Part shown: piece after piece, positions 24,724 through 32,989 of the stretch
Position numbering within the stretch: position 1 is the first letter of the stretch
Layout: each line of letters begins with the position of its first letter
Made by a program: the position numbers and the translations under genes
The notes under the pieces: generated by a model
Database searches by the model: none
Seen by the model: only the letters and a program-made list of their open reading frames with translations
Told to the model about the DNA's origin: nothing
Source of the DNA: Acidobacteriota bacterium
GTDB lineage: Bacteria; Acidobacteriota; UBA6911; RPQK01; JAJDTT01
Length of the DNA stretch: 64,000 bases
Direction: 5' to 3'
Assembly: GCA_028874215.1 (NCBI GenBank)
Contig: JAPPLF010000022.1
Location: 1-64,000, forward strand

Positions 24724-24948
24724 TTGGGTCTTGGTCTTTTTCTCGGCTCAACTCTTGGCGGATACTGGTTTCTGACCCACCTCCATTTCACACGTTACGA
24801 AGCTCTGCGTGATTCCGGCTACAGCTTTCGACCGGCACATAAGCGGCATCCACAGCGGGTCCGCCGGAGCCGAACGGTGCGTCTGGCAGCTATTGATCAC
24901 ATTCCGACCGAGGCTCCGTTCGGCTGGCAGACGGGCGCGGCGTCGTAG
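24724..24948 (+). pseudogene. N-terminal fragment of a small membrane protein
   Basis: From TTG 24724 the frame encodes a hydrophobic segment (LGLFLGSTLGGYWFLTHLHF) then TRYEALRDSGYSF. This looks like the opening of a membrane protein: one helix followed by a conserved-looking T-R-Y-x-A-x-R-x-x-G-Y. It then becomes Arg-rich noncoding-like sequence (HKRHPQRVRRSR) to the stop. I infer a truncated gene; family not recognised. Confidence 0.3.
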
Positions 24949-24955
24949 TAGACTG
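24944..24955 (+). promoter_or_regulatory. Shared promoter-like 12-mer upstream of thiSG
   Basis: CGTAGTAGACTG, 20 bases upstream of the thiSG start, contains TAGACT. TGGCAG lies 18 bases upstream of that hexamer (24925-24930-region) and could be a weak -35; the same TGGCAG appears 17 bases before TATACT in front of the M48 protease gene. No thiamine riboswitch (TPP box) was found in this leader. Confidence 0.45.
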
Positions 24956-24975
24956 GGCCCGAAAACGATGGACCC

Positions 24976-25959
24976 ATGAGCAAGATCCAAGTCCTTTTGA
25001 ATGGCCTGCGGCACCAGGCCGAACGCGGCGGTAGCGTGGCGGATCTGGTCCAGGATCTGGGGCTTGACGGGGGTCGGGTCGCGGTGGAGATCAATGAGCA
25101 GATCGTCCGCCGCAACCGGTGGGCCGGGCAGGAGATCCAAAGCGGCGATCGGATCGAAATCGTCCATTTCGTGGGAGGAGGGGCCGTGGAAGATACGTTG
25201 ACCATAGCCGGACGTGAGTATCGCTCCCGTTTGCTGGTGGGAACGGGAAAGTACGCGACATTCAGCCAGATGGAGCAGGCCCTGGAGGCCAGCGGATCCG
25301 AGCTGGTGACGGTAGCCGTGCGGCGCGTCAATATATCCGATCGAAGCCGGGAATCCCTCCTGGACTACATCGATCCCGACCGGTACCAGCTACTCCCCAA
25401 CACGGCCGGCTGCTACACGGCGGCCGAGGCGATCCGGTACGCCCGGCTGGGCCGGGAGGCCGGCCTGTCGAATCTGGTCAAGCTGGAGGTGATCGGAGAC
25501 GAACGCACGCTTTTTCCCGACAATGAGGCCTTGCTGGAAGCCACGCGCGTCCTGGTCAAGGAAGGATTCGTAGTGCTTCCCTACACCAATGACGACCCCA
25601 TCGTCTGCAAGCGGCTGGAGGATGCCGGTGCGGCGGCTGTGATGCCGCTCGGCGCCCCCATCGGTTCGGGCCTCGGCATTCAGAATCCCAACAACATCCG
25701 CATCATCCTGGAGTTCGCCTCGGTCCCCGTCATCGTCGACGCCGGCGTCGGGACCGCTTCCGACGCCACACTGGCCATGGAGCTGGGTGTGGACGGAGTC
25801 CTCATGAACACCGGGATTGCCGGGGCCGGGGACCCCGTATCCATGGCCAGGAGCATGAAGCTGGCCGTGGAGTCGGGTCGCCTGGCCTACAAGGCGGGCC
25901 GAATTCCCCGCAAGCTCTACGCTACGGCCAGCAGTCCCCTGGAAGGCGTGCTGAGCTAG
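24976..25959 (+). CDS. thiSG: ThiS-ThiG fusion: sulfur carrier protein and thiazole synthase
   Basis: 327 aa. Residues 1-69 are a complete ThiS beta-grasp sulfur carrier ending in HFVGGG (67-69). The frame runs on without a stop into ThiG, starting [23 protein letters not shown]. ThiG is a TIM barrel that makes thiamine thiazole from deoxyxylulose phosphate, dehydroglycine and ThiS-thiocarboxylate. Its Schiff-base Lys is in [10 protein letters not shown] and its phosphate-binding end is [13 protein letters not shown]. ThiS needs a free C-terminal Gly-Gly, so processing or an alternative is implied. A GTG at 25186 with GGGAGG seven bases upstream could initiate free ThiG internally. Bifunctional ThiS-ThiG annotations exist in databases. 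No other thi gene is nearby. Confidence 0.92.
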   Translation: MSKIQVLLNGLRHQAERGGSVADLVQDLGLDGGRVAVEINEQIVRRNRWAGQEIQSGDRIEIVHFVGGGAVEDTLTIAGREYRSRLLVGTGKYATFSQMEQALEASGSELVTVAVRRVNISDRSRESLLDYIDPDRYQLLPNTAGCYTAAEAIRYARLGREAGLSNLVKLEVIGDERTLFPDNEALLEATRVLVKEGFVVLPYTNDDPIVCKRLEDAGAAAVMPLGAPIGSGLGIQNPNNIRIILEFASVPVIVDAGVGTASDATLAMELGVDGVLMNTGIAGAGDPVSMARSMKLAVESGRLAYKAGRIPRKLYATASSPLEGVLS

Positions 25960-26052
25960 GATTGGCCCGGGACCGCCATTCCCACAGGCCACGCCGGCCG
26001 CAGTGATGCCTCCGCTTATTCCCAAACCCGTGCAAGGCAGGAAAGGAACCCG

Positions 26053-27144
26053 GTGAAGACGGTTCAGGTCAGCCTTCCCGGCCGCAGCTATGACATCCTG
26101 ATCGGTCCCGGTCTCCTGGCCCAGGTTCCGAGGCTGCTGAGGGACCGGGGGACGGCCCGGAGGCTGTTCCTGGTCTCCAATCCGGTGGTCCACGAACTCT
26201 ATGGCGAGACGTTGATGAAGGGTCTGGCGGAGTCGGGGTTCCGGGTGTCGGAGATCCTGATCCCGGACGGAGAAACCCACAAGTCGCTTCAAGCCGTCGA
26301 GCGGATCTACGGGAAGCTCGTGAGCGGGGGCGCGGATCGCTCGTCGGCCCTGGTGGCCCTGGGGGGCGGCGTGACCGGGGACATCGCGGGATTTGCCGCC
26401 GCCACCTTCATGCGGGGCATTCCGTACATCCAGATCCCGACTTCGGTGGTGGCTCAGGTGGACAGTTCAGTCGGAGGCAAGACCGGAGTCAACTACGGCT
26501 TGGCCAAGAATATGGTCGGTTCCTTCTGGCAGCCGAGCCTGGTCTGCATCGATCCCGAGACTCTCCACTCCCTGCCTCAGCGAGAGTATCAGTCCGGACT
26601 CTACGAGGTCTTCAAGTACGGCCTCATCCGTGACGCCGAATTCCTCGACTGGCTGAACGCGTCGCTGGAAGAGATCCAGGCCCGGAAATCCCTGGTGATG
26701 CAGCAGTTGATCCGGCGCTGCTGCCAGATCAAGGCCGAGGTCACGGCCCGGGACGAACGCGAATCGGATCTGCGGCGAATACTGAACCTGGGACACACTT
26801 TCGGTCACGGACTGGAATCCGCCGTCCGATTCCGGGGGGTGACCCACGGGGAAGCGATCGCCTACGGAATGATGGCTGCCGCTCATCTCTCGCATTGGCG
26901 CACCGGGCTGTCCCGGGAGTCACGGGACCGGGCGGTGCAGTCGATCCGGGAGATCGGGCCTCTGCCAAACATCGATACCGTCCCCACGAGCCGCGTCGTG
27001 GAGGCCATGAAGCGGGACAAGAAACGCCGGAATCAACGCACGGTCGTGGTGTTGCTGGCGGCGATCGGGATCACGGAAATTCGGGACGACATCCCGGACC
27101 GGGACCTGGCGCGGGCCTGGGACCAGGTGAAGCAACTGAATTAG
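26053..27144 (+). CDS. aroB: 3-dehydroquinate synthase
   Basis: 363 aa NAD- and Zn-dependent enzyme that converts DAHP to 3-dehydroquinate, second step of the shikimate pathway. Landmarks are DGETHKSL, the NAD-binding ALGGGVTGDIAGFAAATFMRG, TSVVAQVDSSVGGKTGVN, and the Zn ligands in ESDLRRILNLGHTFGHGLE and GEAIAYGM. The GTG start 26053 has AGGAAAGGAACC upstream. Shikimate products feed the quinone pathway to which the next gene belongs. Confidence 0.95.
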   Translation: MKTVQVSLPGRSYDILIGPGLLAQVPRLLRDRGTARRLFLVSNPVVHELYGETLMKGLAESGFRVSEILIPDGETHKSLQAVERIYGKLVSGGADRSSALVALGGGVTGDIAGFAAATFMRGIPYIQIPTSVVAQVDSSVGGKTGVNYGLAKNMVGSFWQPSLVCIDPETLHSLPQREYQSGLYEVFKYGLIRDAEFLDWLNASLEEIQARKSLVMQQLIRRCCQIKAEVTARDERESDLRRILNLGHTFGHGLESAVRFRGVTHGEAIAYGMMAAAHLSHWRTGLSRESRDRAVQSIREIGPLPNIDTVPTSRVVEAMKRDKKRRNQRTVVVLLAAIGITEIRDDIPDRDLARAWDQVKQLN

Positions 27145-27181
27145 GGGCCTTTGGGGGCCGCCGCGGATTCCCGGGAGTCAG

Positions 27182-27901
27182 ATGCAAGACAAGGAATCGG
27201 GGCGGATCCGCCGAATGTTCGGCGCCATCGCCCCCCGATACGACCGGGCCAACCGTCTGCTCTCGCTGTCCGTCGACCGGCATTGGAGACGGCTGACGAG
27301 GCGCGAACTGGAAGGCCGCCTGCCGCCGGACCCGCGGATCCTGGACCTTTGCACCGGGACCGGCGATCTGGCCCTGGAGCTCTCCAGCCTGGGTTCGGTG
27401 GTGGCCTGCGATTTCTCTCATCCCATGCTGATTTTGGGTATGAAGAAGGCATCCCGTTCCGCAGCCGGCCGCCGAATCTCATTCACCGAAGGGGACGCGC
27501 TGAGACTCCCGTTCCCGGACCGAACCTTCGACGCCGTCAGCATTGCCTTTGGATTGAGGAATCTGGAGAGCTATCGCCAGGGTCTGGCCGAAATGCACCG
27601 GGTTCTCCGTCCCCGAGGCGTGTTGGCCATCCTGGAGTTCACACTTCCCAATTTGCCGCTGTTCAGGTCGCTCTATTTGTTCTATTTCGTTCGGATCCTG
27701 CCCAGGCTGGGAGGTTGGATCTCGGGACACGGTCAGGCCTACGAATATCTCTCCCGGTCGGTGCGGCAGTTCCTCGCACCCGAGGATCTGGACCGGTTGC
27801 TCGGGAGGGCGGGGTTCCATCAGATCCGCCACCGAACCCTGTCTGCAGGGATCGCGTGTCTTCACCTGGGACGAAAACCGGCCTCGGGTGGGTTCCGGTA
27901 A
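27182..27901 (+). CDS. menG: Demethylmenaquinone / ubiquinone biosynthesis C-methyltransferase
   Basis: 239 aa SAM-dependent class I methyltransferase that methylates the quinone ring. Family signatures are visible: RMFGAIAPRYDRANRLLSLSVDRHWRR at the N-terminus, motif I LDLCTGTGDLAL, DALRLPFPDRTFDAVSIAFGLRN, and the UbiE C-terminal signature around YEYLSRSVRQF. 37 bases after aroB, probably the same transcript. The organism probably uses menaquinone, so menG is preferred over ubiE; sequence alone does not decide. Confidence 0.92.
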   Translation: MQDKESGRIRRMFGAIAPRYDRANRLLSLSVDRHWRRLTRRELEGRLPPDPRILDLCTGTGDLALELSSLGSVVACDFSHPMLILGMKKASRSAAGRRISFTEGDALRLPFPDRTFDAVSIAFGLRNLESYRQGLAEMHRVLRPRGVLAILEFTLPNLPLFRSLYLFYFVRILPRLGGWISGHGQAYEYLSRSVRQFLAPEDLDRLLGRAGFHQIRHRTLSAGIACLHLGRKPASGGFR

Positions 27902-27910
27902 CTGTCCGTA

Positions 27911-27931
27911 ATGACTCTTGCCACGGGCTGT
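27911..27931 (+). repeat. 21-bp exact repeat, copy 1
   Basis: The 21 bases starting ATGACTCTTGCC and ending GGGCTGT recur exactly at 38648-38668. Partial matching extends about ten bases on the left. This copy lies between the convergent menG and pilX-like genes and runs into a small hairpin. Confidence 0.8.
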
Positions 27932-27939
27932 CACAGCCC
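27925..27939. terminator. Short stem-loop between convergent genes
   Basis: GGGCTG-TCA-CAGCCC forms a perfect 6-bp stem with a 3-base loop between the menG stop and the end of the opposing pilin-type gene. There is no T tract on either side, so it may only be a weak bidirectional terminator. Confidence 0.4.
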
Positions 27940-27945
27940 AGGCGG

Positions 27946-29184
27946 TTACGGTGCCATCTCCGGAAAGAGCAACCGCCACCCCAGTTGGGTCGGCGGAAAG
28001 CTGCGCAGTCCCGAGCGGATGGAATCCGCGTCGTATCGAATACTGGCCCGGTCCGAAATATGAAGGACCAGGGGACCGCCTCGGATCGTATCTCCGTCCA
28101 CACTCAGATTGGAGAGCCAGAGTCCTCCAACGATGCGGGCGCGATCTCGCAAAACGACGCCGCCCCCGCCCAGATGTAGCAGGATTCCGCGGAATTGGAC
28201 GTCTCCCTGCAGGATCAGGTTCCCCCGGGCGACGACGACACCCGACATCTCCCCTGACAGGGTTCCTCCCTCAGGCAAGTGGACAATCCCGGCGGCCGGC
28301 GACATGTCGGGAAGGTGAGTCTCGAAATGCCTCCAGAAGCCGGCCTGGAAGAGGGAACGGTGCCGAGGGTCCTCCCGGTAGGCCGCAGTCGAGTCCCGGA
28401 GAGAAGGTTCCGGTCCGGTGCCGCGGATCCGGCCGGCTTGGGGCGGACTGAGGTTCTTCCGGAAGTCGGCGCCAAGTCCGCCGCTTCCCAGGGAGAGGAG
28501 GCGGACGGCCGGTTCCCGAGGGCCCCCGTCCAGGAGGAACCGGTTTCCCGACCAATGGAAGTTTCCGTCGTCTCCCGCCAGAGTGAGTGCGCTGCGCAGC
28601 CGGAATGCAGTCTCCTGCAGGAGCCGTGATTCGATCAGGGTCACGCTGTTTCGAGTCGAAGCCAGGAAGGGGTCCTGCAGTTTGAGGGGAGCCACTCCCA
28701 TGCTCCGGACCAGGACCACGCCGTCCCGGTCCTGGTGGGCCGGCTCCTCGGGATTGTTGGAAAACCTCAGGTAGAAACGGCCTCCTCCAGGATCCGGGTA
28801 GCCGTTCGGCAGCAGCAGGGCGCCGCCACGAAACGGTAGTCCGTCGTCGCGGCCGGGTGTCCAACTCTCGGGGTCCATGCGGCGAGCCTCCGCGAAGGGG
28901 AGAGGATTTCTCCATTCAGCGAGGTCGGTTCCGGAGAAGGAGCCGTCGGGACCGGGAAGGAGTTGGTCCAGATCGACCAGGGGAAGAAGGCCGCGGGCGA
29001 ACTCGATTCCGTTCTGGGCCAGGACCATGCTGTAGAGTCGCGCCTCGACCCCTTGCAGCAGCCTCCACTGGATCAGGTTCTGCATGCTCAGGACCCAGAC
29101 CAGGGTCGCGACCAGAGCCGTCGTGAGCAGGGCGGCCAACAGGGCGAGTCCCGCCTCCGATTCGGATGTCCGAAATTCATCCAT
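27946..29184 (-). CDS. PilX-like minor pilin / pilus assembly protein
   Basis: 412 aa. An N-terminal hydrophobic helix (GLALLAALLTTALVATLVWVLSM, about residues 12-34) follows a short charged leader, as in PilX/GspK-type proteins. It lacks the Glu at position 5 of normal pilins. The long periplasmic region ends with a beta-rich stretch (GNLILQGDVQFRGILLHLGGGGVVLRDRARIVGGLW) typical of large PilX-like proteins. Last gene of a four-gene minor pilin cluster, overlapping the pilW-like gene by 8 bases. It would prime or cap the type IV pilus. Confidence 0.65.
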   Translation of the reverse strand: MDEFRTSESEAGLALLAALLTTALVATLVWVLSMQNLIQWRLLQGVEARLYSMVLAQNGIEFARGLLPLVDLDQLLPGPDGSFSGTDLAEWRNPLPFAEARRMDPESWTPGRDDGLPFRGGALLLPNGYPDPGGGRFYLRFSNNPEEPAHQDRDGVVLVRSMGVAPLKLQDPFLASTRNSVTLIESRLLQETAFRLRSALTLAGDDGNFHWSGNRFLLDGGPREPAVRLLSLGSGGLGADFRKNLSPPQAGRIRGTGPEPSLRDSTAAYREDPRHRSLFQAGFWRHFETHLPDMSPAAGIVHLPEGGTLSGEMSGVVVARGNLILQGDVQFRGILLHLGGGGVVLRDRARIVGGLWLSNLSVDGDTIRGGPLVLHISDRASIRYDADSIRSGLRSFPPTQLGWRLLFPEMAP

Positions 29185-29782
29185 TCCGGGGAGGGAAGAG
29201 GTTGGGCCGGTAGTTCCGAAGCGTGTAACGGATCGTTTCGGTGGTTTCTCCGTCCGATCTCCAGTGCAGTAGATTCGGGCTGACGGCGCCGGTGACGCGA
29301 AGGTTCAGCGAACGTCCGTCCATTTGCACTTCCCACCGCCGGACCTGTCTCAGGACAGATTGAAAGTTTCCGCCACCGCTCTTGAGCTGCAAGTGGTCCG
29401 TCCGGCAGCGGAGTGACAGGCTCTCGAAGTTGCCGTCGACCCGGCCGTCGGGAAACCCGTCTTCTCCGTCCAGGTCGGACTCGATCCGGAGGACTCCGGA
29501 TTGGATCAGGATTCCGTCTCCGGTTCGATTCCATTCCCGGTTGCCCGCTCCCAGGATCCATCCACCCAGAAGGACCGGGGCCAGGATCAGGTTCCGGTCC
29601 CGTTCCATCAAACGCGTGAGGTTGGTGACGGTGGTCTGAGCTTGGTCCAACACCCCCAGAAACAGAGAGAAAAGAAGCACGGAGGCGGCGGTGGCCAAAA
29701 GCGACTCGATGAGGCTGAATCCCCGCTCCCCCTCGACCTCCCCGGTCGCGCGGGGTCCCGCAGGCAATTCAATCGGGCTCAT
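29177..29782 (-). CDS. PilW-like minor pilin
   Basis: 201 aa with a prepilin peptidase site: leader ending GERG, then FSLIESLLATAASVLLFSLFLGV with Glu at position 5. The rest is a beta-rich globular domain. ATG 29782 (MSPIELPAG) is chosen because it gives a leader of normal size, and the pilV-like stop lies only 14 bases upstream. Acts in type IV pilus initiation with its neighbours; prepilin peptidase is encoded 6 kb away. Confidence 0.75.
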   Translation of the reverse strand: MSPIELPAGPRATGEVEGERGFSLIESLLATAASVLLFSLFLGVLDQAQTTVTNLTRLMERDRNLILAPVLLGGWILGAGNREWNRTGDGILIQSGVLRIESDLDGEDGFPDGRVDGNFESLSLRCRTDHLQLKSGGGNFQSVLRQVRRWEVQMDGRSLNLRVTGAVSPNLLHWRSDGETTETIRYTLRNYRPNLFPPRNG

Positions 29783-29796
29783 CCGGAAGCCATCGT

Positions 29797-30117
29797 TCAG
29801 GGGTGTGATCGGAGCACCTCCCAACTCGCAGCGTTCTCCTCCTCGGAGCCCGAGACGTCGAGGCGCCACAAGGCGGGTCCGTCCGGCGCCAGGACGAACC
29901 TTTCCCCCTCCGGCTCCCGGGAGCGGGCCTCTTCGCTCCGGTTCCACCGTTCGAGAACCTCCTGGCGCCGCTTTTCCATGATGGCGTAGTTGCCCAGGGT
30001 CAGAGCCAGGGTCTGGATCAGGGAAAGCAGGGCGACGGTCAATATCATTGTGGCCATCAGGTATTCCAGGAGGGCGAACCCCTCCTGGGCGCCGTCTCCG
30101 GCTATTCTCTTTCCCAT
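29797..30117 (-). CDS. PilV-like minor pilin
   Basis: 106 aa with a prepilin signal: leader ending AQEG, then FALLEYLMATMILTVALLSL (Glu at position 5). Short for a pilin; the globular part is a helix plus a few strands ending in WEVLRSHP. ATG 30117 overlaps the end of the fimT-like gene by 16 bases. The frame is open far upstream but without pilin features. Confidence 0.7.
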   Translation of the reverse strand: MGKRIAGDGAQEGFALLEYLMATMILTVALLSLIQTLALTLGNYAIMEKRRQEVLERWNRSEEARSREPEGERFVLAPDGPALWRLDVSGSEEENAASWEVLRSHP

Positions 30118-30617
30118 CGAATCCTTCCGGCCGGCGAAACCACGATGCGGACCTTCCCGGCAGCGTTGCCCAGGACGAACGTCCCGCCCGGAGCGGCGGT
30201 CCCGCGGGAAAAGAAGGATACTTCGCGGTTCGGCCTCCGGACGGCCAGGACCCCCCTGGGAAGGTTCAGCCAATGTCCGGCTTCTTCCCCCTCCGGCGCC
30301 ATCGTGGTCCGTCCCCCGTCGTCTGAGATTCGGATCTGCACGGTCAGATTCCGGCCGACGGCCGCGGTTCGCCCTTGCTCCAGAAGTGAGAGAAACAACT
30401 GGGAACCCTGCGAGAGCCTCCAGTGATCCCGCACCTGCTGGTAGGCCGGCCATGCCAACGAGGCCAGGAAGCCGATGAGCAGGCAGGTCAGCGTGACTTC
30501 CAGCAACTGGTAGCCGTGAGCGTTCCCAGGCGCCGGGGATCCGGTTCGGACACGCCCCTTCCCGGGCGGAGCTCCTGGGCTTTGCTTCGGAGGCGGGAGA
30601 AGTGGAACTACGGGCAA
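30102..30617 (-). CDS. FimT/GspH-like pseudopilin
   Basis: 171 aa. A type IV prepilin cleavage site G-YQLLEV precedes the hydrophobic helix TLTCLLIGFLASLAWPAY (about residues 43-60), then a GspH-like globular domain. The consensus F after Gly is Tyr here, and Glu5 is retained. The only upstream starts are TTG/GTG-type; TTG 30617 gives a long 35-residue leader, so the true start is uncertain. First gene of the minor pilin cluster; the 108-base gap upstream of it would hold the promoter. Confidence 0.7.
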   Translation of the reverse strand: MPVVPLLPPPKQSPGAPPGKGRVRTGSPAPGNAHGYQLLEVTLTCLLIGFLASLAWPAYQQVRDHWRLSQGSQLFLSLLEQGRTAAVGRNLTVQIRISDDGGRTTMAPEGEEAGHWLNLPRGVLAVRRPNREVSFFSRGTAAPGGTFVLGNAAGKVRIVVSPAGRIRWERE

Positions 30618-30725
30618 ACGTTTCGAGGGGGCGGCGATGGACTCACCTCGTTTCCTGTGTTGTTGTCACACTCCCCTCAAACGCCGCCAGTCAGAAAAAT
30701 GTGAATCCGGTTTCAGTGGCCTCTC

Positions 30726-31172
30726 TCACCCTCTTTCCTGACCGAAGTCGATCTCCAGCAGGCGCTCGTCGCTCACCGGGTCCACCAGGATTCGGACGCG
30801 GACGGGGTCGTTTACCGGCAAATCGAGCTTTTCGCCCCATTCGATGATGACGACCGCTTCCCGGTCCAGGATCTCCTCGAGACCGATGGAATGGAAATCG
30901 TCGGCTCCCTCCAGGCGGTAGAGATCGACGTGGTAGACGCGGCCGCGAGCCGACGGGTATTCGTTGATCAGGGTGAAGGAGGGGCTTCGGACCAGGGAGA
31001 GGTCTTCGACTTCAAGACCGGCCGCCATGGCCTGGGTGAGCACGGTCTTGCCGGCGCCCAGTTCTCCGCTGAGGAGGACCACTCGCGGCGGCTGCAGCGT
31101 CTCACCCAGTGTCAGGCCGATGCTCCGGGTCTCCTCTTCGCTGCTTGAGCGAAGAACCTGGCTAGTCCGCAT
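30726..31172 (-). CDS. tsaE: tRNA threonylcarbamoyladenosine biosynthesis ATPase TsaE
   Basis: 148 aa P-loop protein required with TsaB and TsaD for the t6A37 tRNA modification. Walker A GELGAGKT (about residues 36-43), SPSFTLINEY with the conserved Thr, HVDLYRLEG and IIEWGEKL are family hallmarks. Overlaps the end of nnrD/E by 11 bases, a pairing that is common in bacteria. Confidence 0.93.
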   Translation of the reverse strand: MRTSQVLRSSSEEETRSIGLTLGETLQPPRVVLLSGELGAGKTVLTQAMAAGLEVEDLSLVRSPSFTLINEYPSARGRVYHVDLYRLEGADDFHSIGLEEILDREAVVIIEWGEKLDLPVNDPVRVRILVDPVSDERLLEIDFGQERG

Positions 31173-32892
31173 TTCCCACCGGCCCGCCGGCCCGCCCTTC
31201 CGGGCCGCGCAGTTGGAAGAAGGCCGGTCCCAGGTGATCGAGGAGGTCTCCGGCCGTCAGCGAGTCCATCCCCCGGTCCCGGGCCGCCAGATCGCCGGCC
31301 AGGGAATGGAGGTAGACGGCGGAGACCACGGCGTCCGTGGTCTGCGACGGAGAGGTGCGGGCCTGGGCCCGATACTGGCCCAGGAAAGAAGTGATTGCGC
31401 CAGTGAGGACGTCGCCGCTTCCTGCGGTGGCCATTCCCGGGTTTCCCAGCGGACAGGCATAGACCTGGCCGCCGGGCGCCGCCACCAGGGTCCGGAATCC
31501 CTTGAGCACGAGCCAGAGATTGTGGTCCCGGGCGAATTTCCGGGCGATGGAAATGCCGTTTTCGGTAATTTGTGCAACGGTATGGGCCGTCAGGCGGGCG
31601 AACTCACCCGGGTGGGGAGTGAGGACCAGGGGCTGACCCCTCCGGTTGACCAACTCGCGGGCTTGCCCGGCATAGGCGTTCAAGGCGTCGGCGTCCAGGA
31701 CCAGGGGAATCCCGGCCTCCCGCGTCAGCCGCCGCACGACGTCGACGGTTTCTCGCTCCGTCGTCAGGCCCGGCCCCAGGCCGGCGGCGTCTTTGCCCTC
31801 CAATATTTTCAGAATGCCATCGATCCCGGACGAGGCCAAGGTCCCGGCAGGCGTGGACGGCACACCTTCCGTCATGATCTCAGGATGGAAGGAGGCCATC
31901 AGGGGTTGGACGGCGTCGGGAGCCAGGCCCGTCACCAGGCCGGACCCGGATCTCAGCGCGGCCCGGGAGGCCAGGGCGCCGGCGCCGGCCTTGCCCCGGC
32001 TTCCCGCAATGACCGCCACGTGCCCGAACGTGCCCTTGTGAGAGAAGGTTCTGCGGACCGGCAGCAGCGCCCGAATCCGGGCGGGGGTCATCAGGTTCAG
32101 GAAGTGGTCCGGCGTGTCCAGCACCTGGGGAGGCGTCCCGATGGGAGTGACGTAGATCTGCCCGAATGTCTCCGGCTCCCGGTGGAGAACGTGGGCGATC
32201 TTGGGGGCGGTGAAGGTGACGGTGGCGTGAGCCCGGACCGATGGCCCGATGGACCGGATGCTGTCGGAGGGCGTGCCTGTGGGGATGTCGACGGCCAGCA
32301 CGAAGGCGCCGCTCCCGTTGACGTCCCGAACCACCTTTGCCAGCAGTCCGGCGACGGGACGTCCGAGCCCGGTTCCCAGCAGGGCGTCCACCACGATCCG
32401 GCAGCCGCCGAGGATGGGGGCAACCTCCGCCCACTCCTCCCGGGAGGTCACGGACACCACCTCGCCACCGGATTTCCGGTAGGCATCCAACTGGACCAGG
32501 GCGTCTCCCTGCATCTGTTCGGGACGGCAGAGCAGAATCACCGTGGGAGAAGATTCGCGCCGCGCCAACTGGCGGGCCAGGACCAGACCGTCCCCCCCGT
32601 TGTTCCCTTTGCCGCAGAGAATCGCGGTGGAGCGGCAGGCGAGCCGGTCCCCGAATCGGGACTTCAGGATCTGGTACAGGTTCAGCCCGGCATTTTCCAT
32701 CAACAACAGGCTGGGGAGCCCGCAGTCCCGGGTGGTCAGCCGGTCTACGGTCCCCATCTGGGACGCGGTCAGAATCCTGGTCCAGGAGCGGACCTCTCCG
32801 CCGAGGAAGGCGAGTGGGGCTGGGCTTTTGAACCCGGAAGCTGGCGGAAGCATCGGAATATGGTGAAGGAAGTTAGCAGAGATGCGGCGCAC
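31162..32892 (-). CDS. nnrD: Bifunctional NAD(P)H-hydrate epimerase / ADP-dependent NAD(P)H-hydrate dehydratase
   Basis: 576 aa repair enzyme. The N-terminal YjeF_N epimerase domain (about residues 40-260) contains LLMENAGLNLYQ, CGKGNNGGDGLVLARQL and VVDALLGTG. The C-terminal carbohydrate-kinase-like dehydratase domain contains VIAGSRGKAGAGALASRAALRSG, LTPHPGEFARL and GNPGMATAGSGDVLTGAI. The start is uncertain: ATG 32892 or ATG 32853 are possible and neither has a good ribosome site; the family usually begins near RILTASQM (about residue 39). It repairs hydrated NAD(P)H. Confidence 0.93.
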   Translation of the reverse strand: MRRISANFLHHIPMLPPASGFKSPAPLAFLGGEVRSWTRILTASQMGTVDRLTTRDCGLPSLLLMENAGLNLYQILKSRFGDRLACRSTAILCGKGNNGGDGLVLARQLARRESSPTVILLCRPEQMQGDALVQLDAYRKSGGEVVSVTSREEWAEVAPILGGCRIVVDALLGTGLGRPVAGLLAKVVRDVNGSGAFVLAVDIPTGTPSDSIRSIGPSVRAHATVTFTAPKIAHVLHREPETFGQIYVTPIGTPPQVLDTPDHFLNLMTPARIRALLPVRRTFSHKGTFGHVAVIAGSRGKAGAGALASRAALRSGSGLVTGLAPDAVQPLMASFHPEIMTEGVPSTPAGTLASSGIDGILKILEGKDAAGLGPGLTTERETVDVVRRLTREAGIPLVLDADALNAYAGQARELVNRRGQPLVLTPHPGEFARLTAHTVAQITENGISIARKFARDHNLWLVLKGFRTLVAAPGGQVYACPLGNPGMATAGSGDVLTGAITSFLGQYRAQARTSPSQTTDAVVSAVYLHSLAGDLAARDRGMDSLTAGDLLDHLGPAFFQLRGPEGRAGGPVGNAD

Positions 32893-32925
32893 ATGGAAAG
32901 CTTGTTGGCGGCTCCGGAGCGTTCG

Positions 32926-32954
32926 TGGCAGATCTGCTCAACAATGGATATACT
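32926..32954 (+). promoter_or_regulatory. Promoter of the M48 protease gene
   Basis: TGGCAG (32926-32931), 17-bp spacer, TATACT (32949-32954). The -10 matches five of six; the -35 is weak (three of six). The start codon at 32990 leaves a leader of about 29 nt. Confidence 0.45.
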
Positions 32955-32989
32955 GAATTGCAGTTCCAAACCCTTATGAGGGCGCAGCC

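Noticed and set aside
24689-24975. Thiamine (TPP) riboswitch upstream of thiSG
   Set aside because: I looked for CTGAGA and the ACCTGATC/GGATAAT boxes in the leader; none is present.
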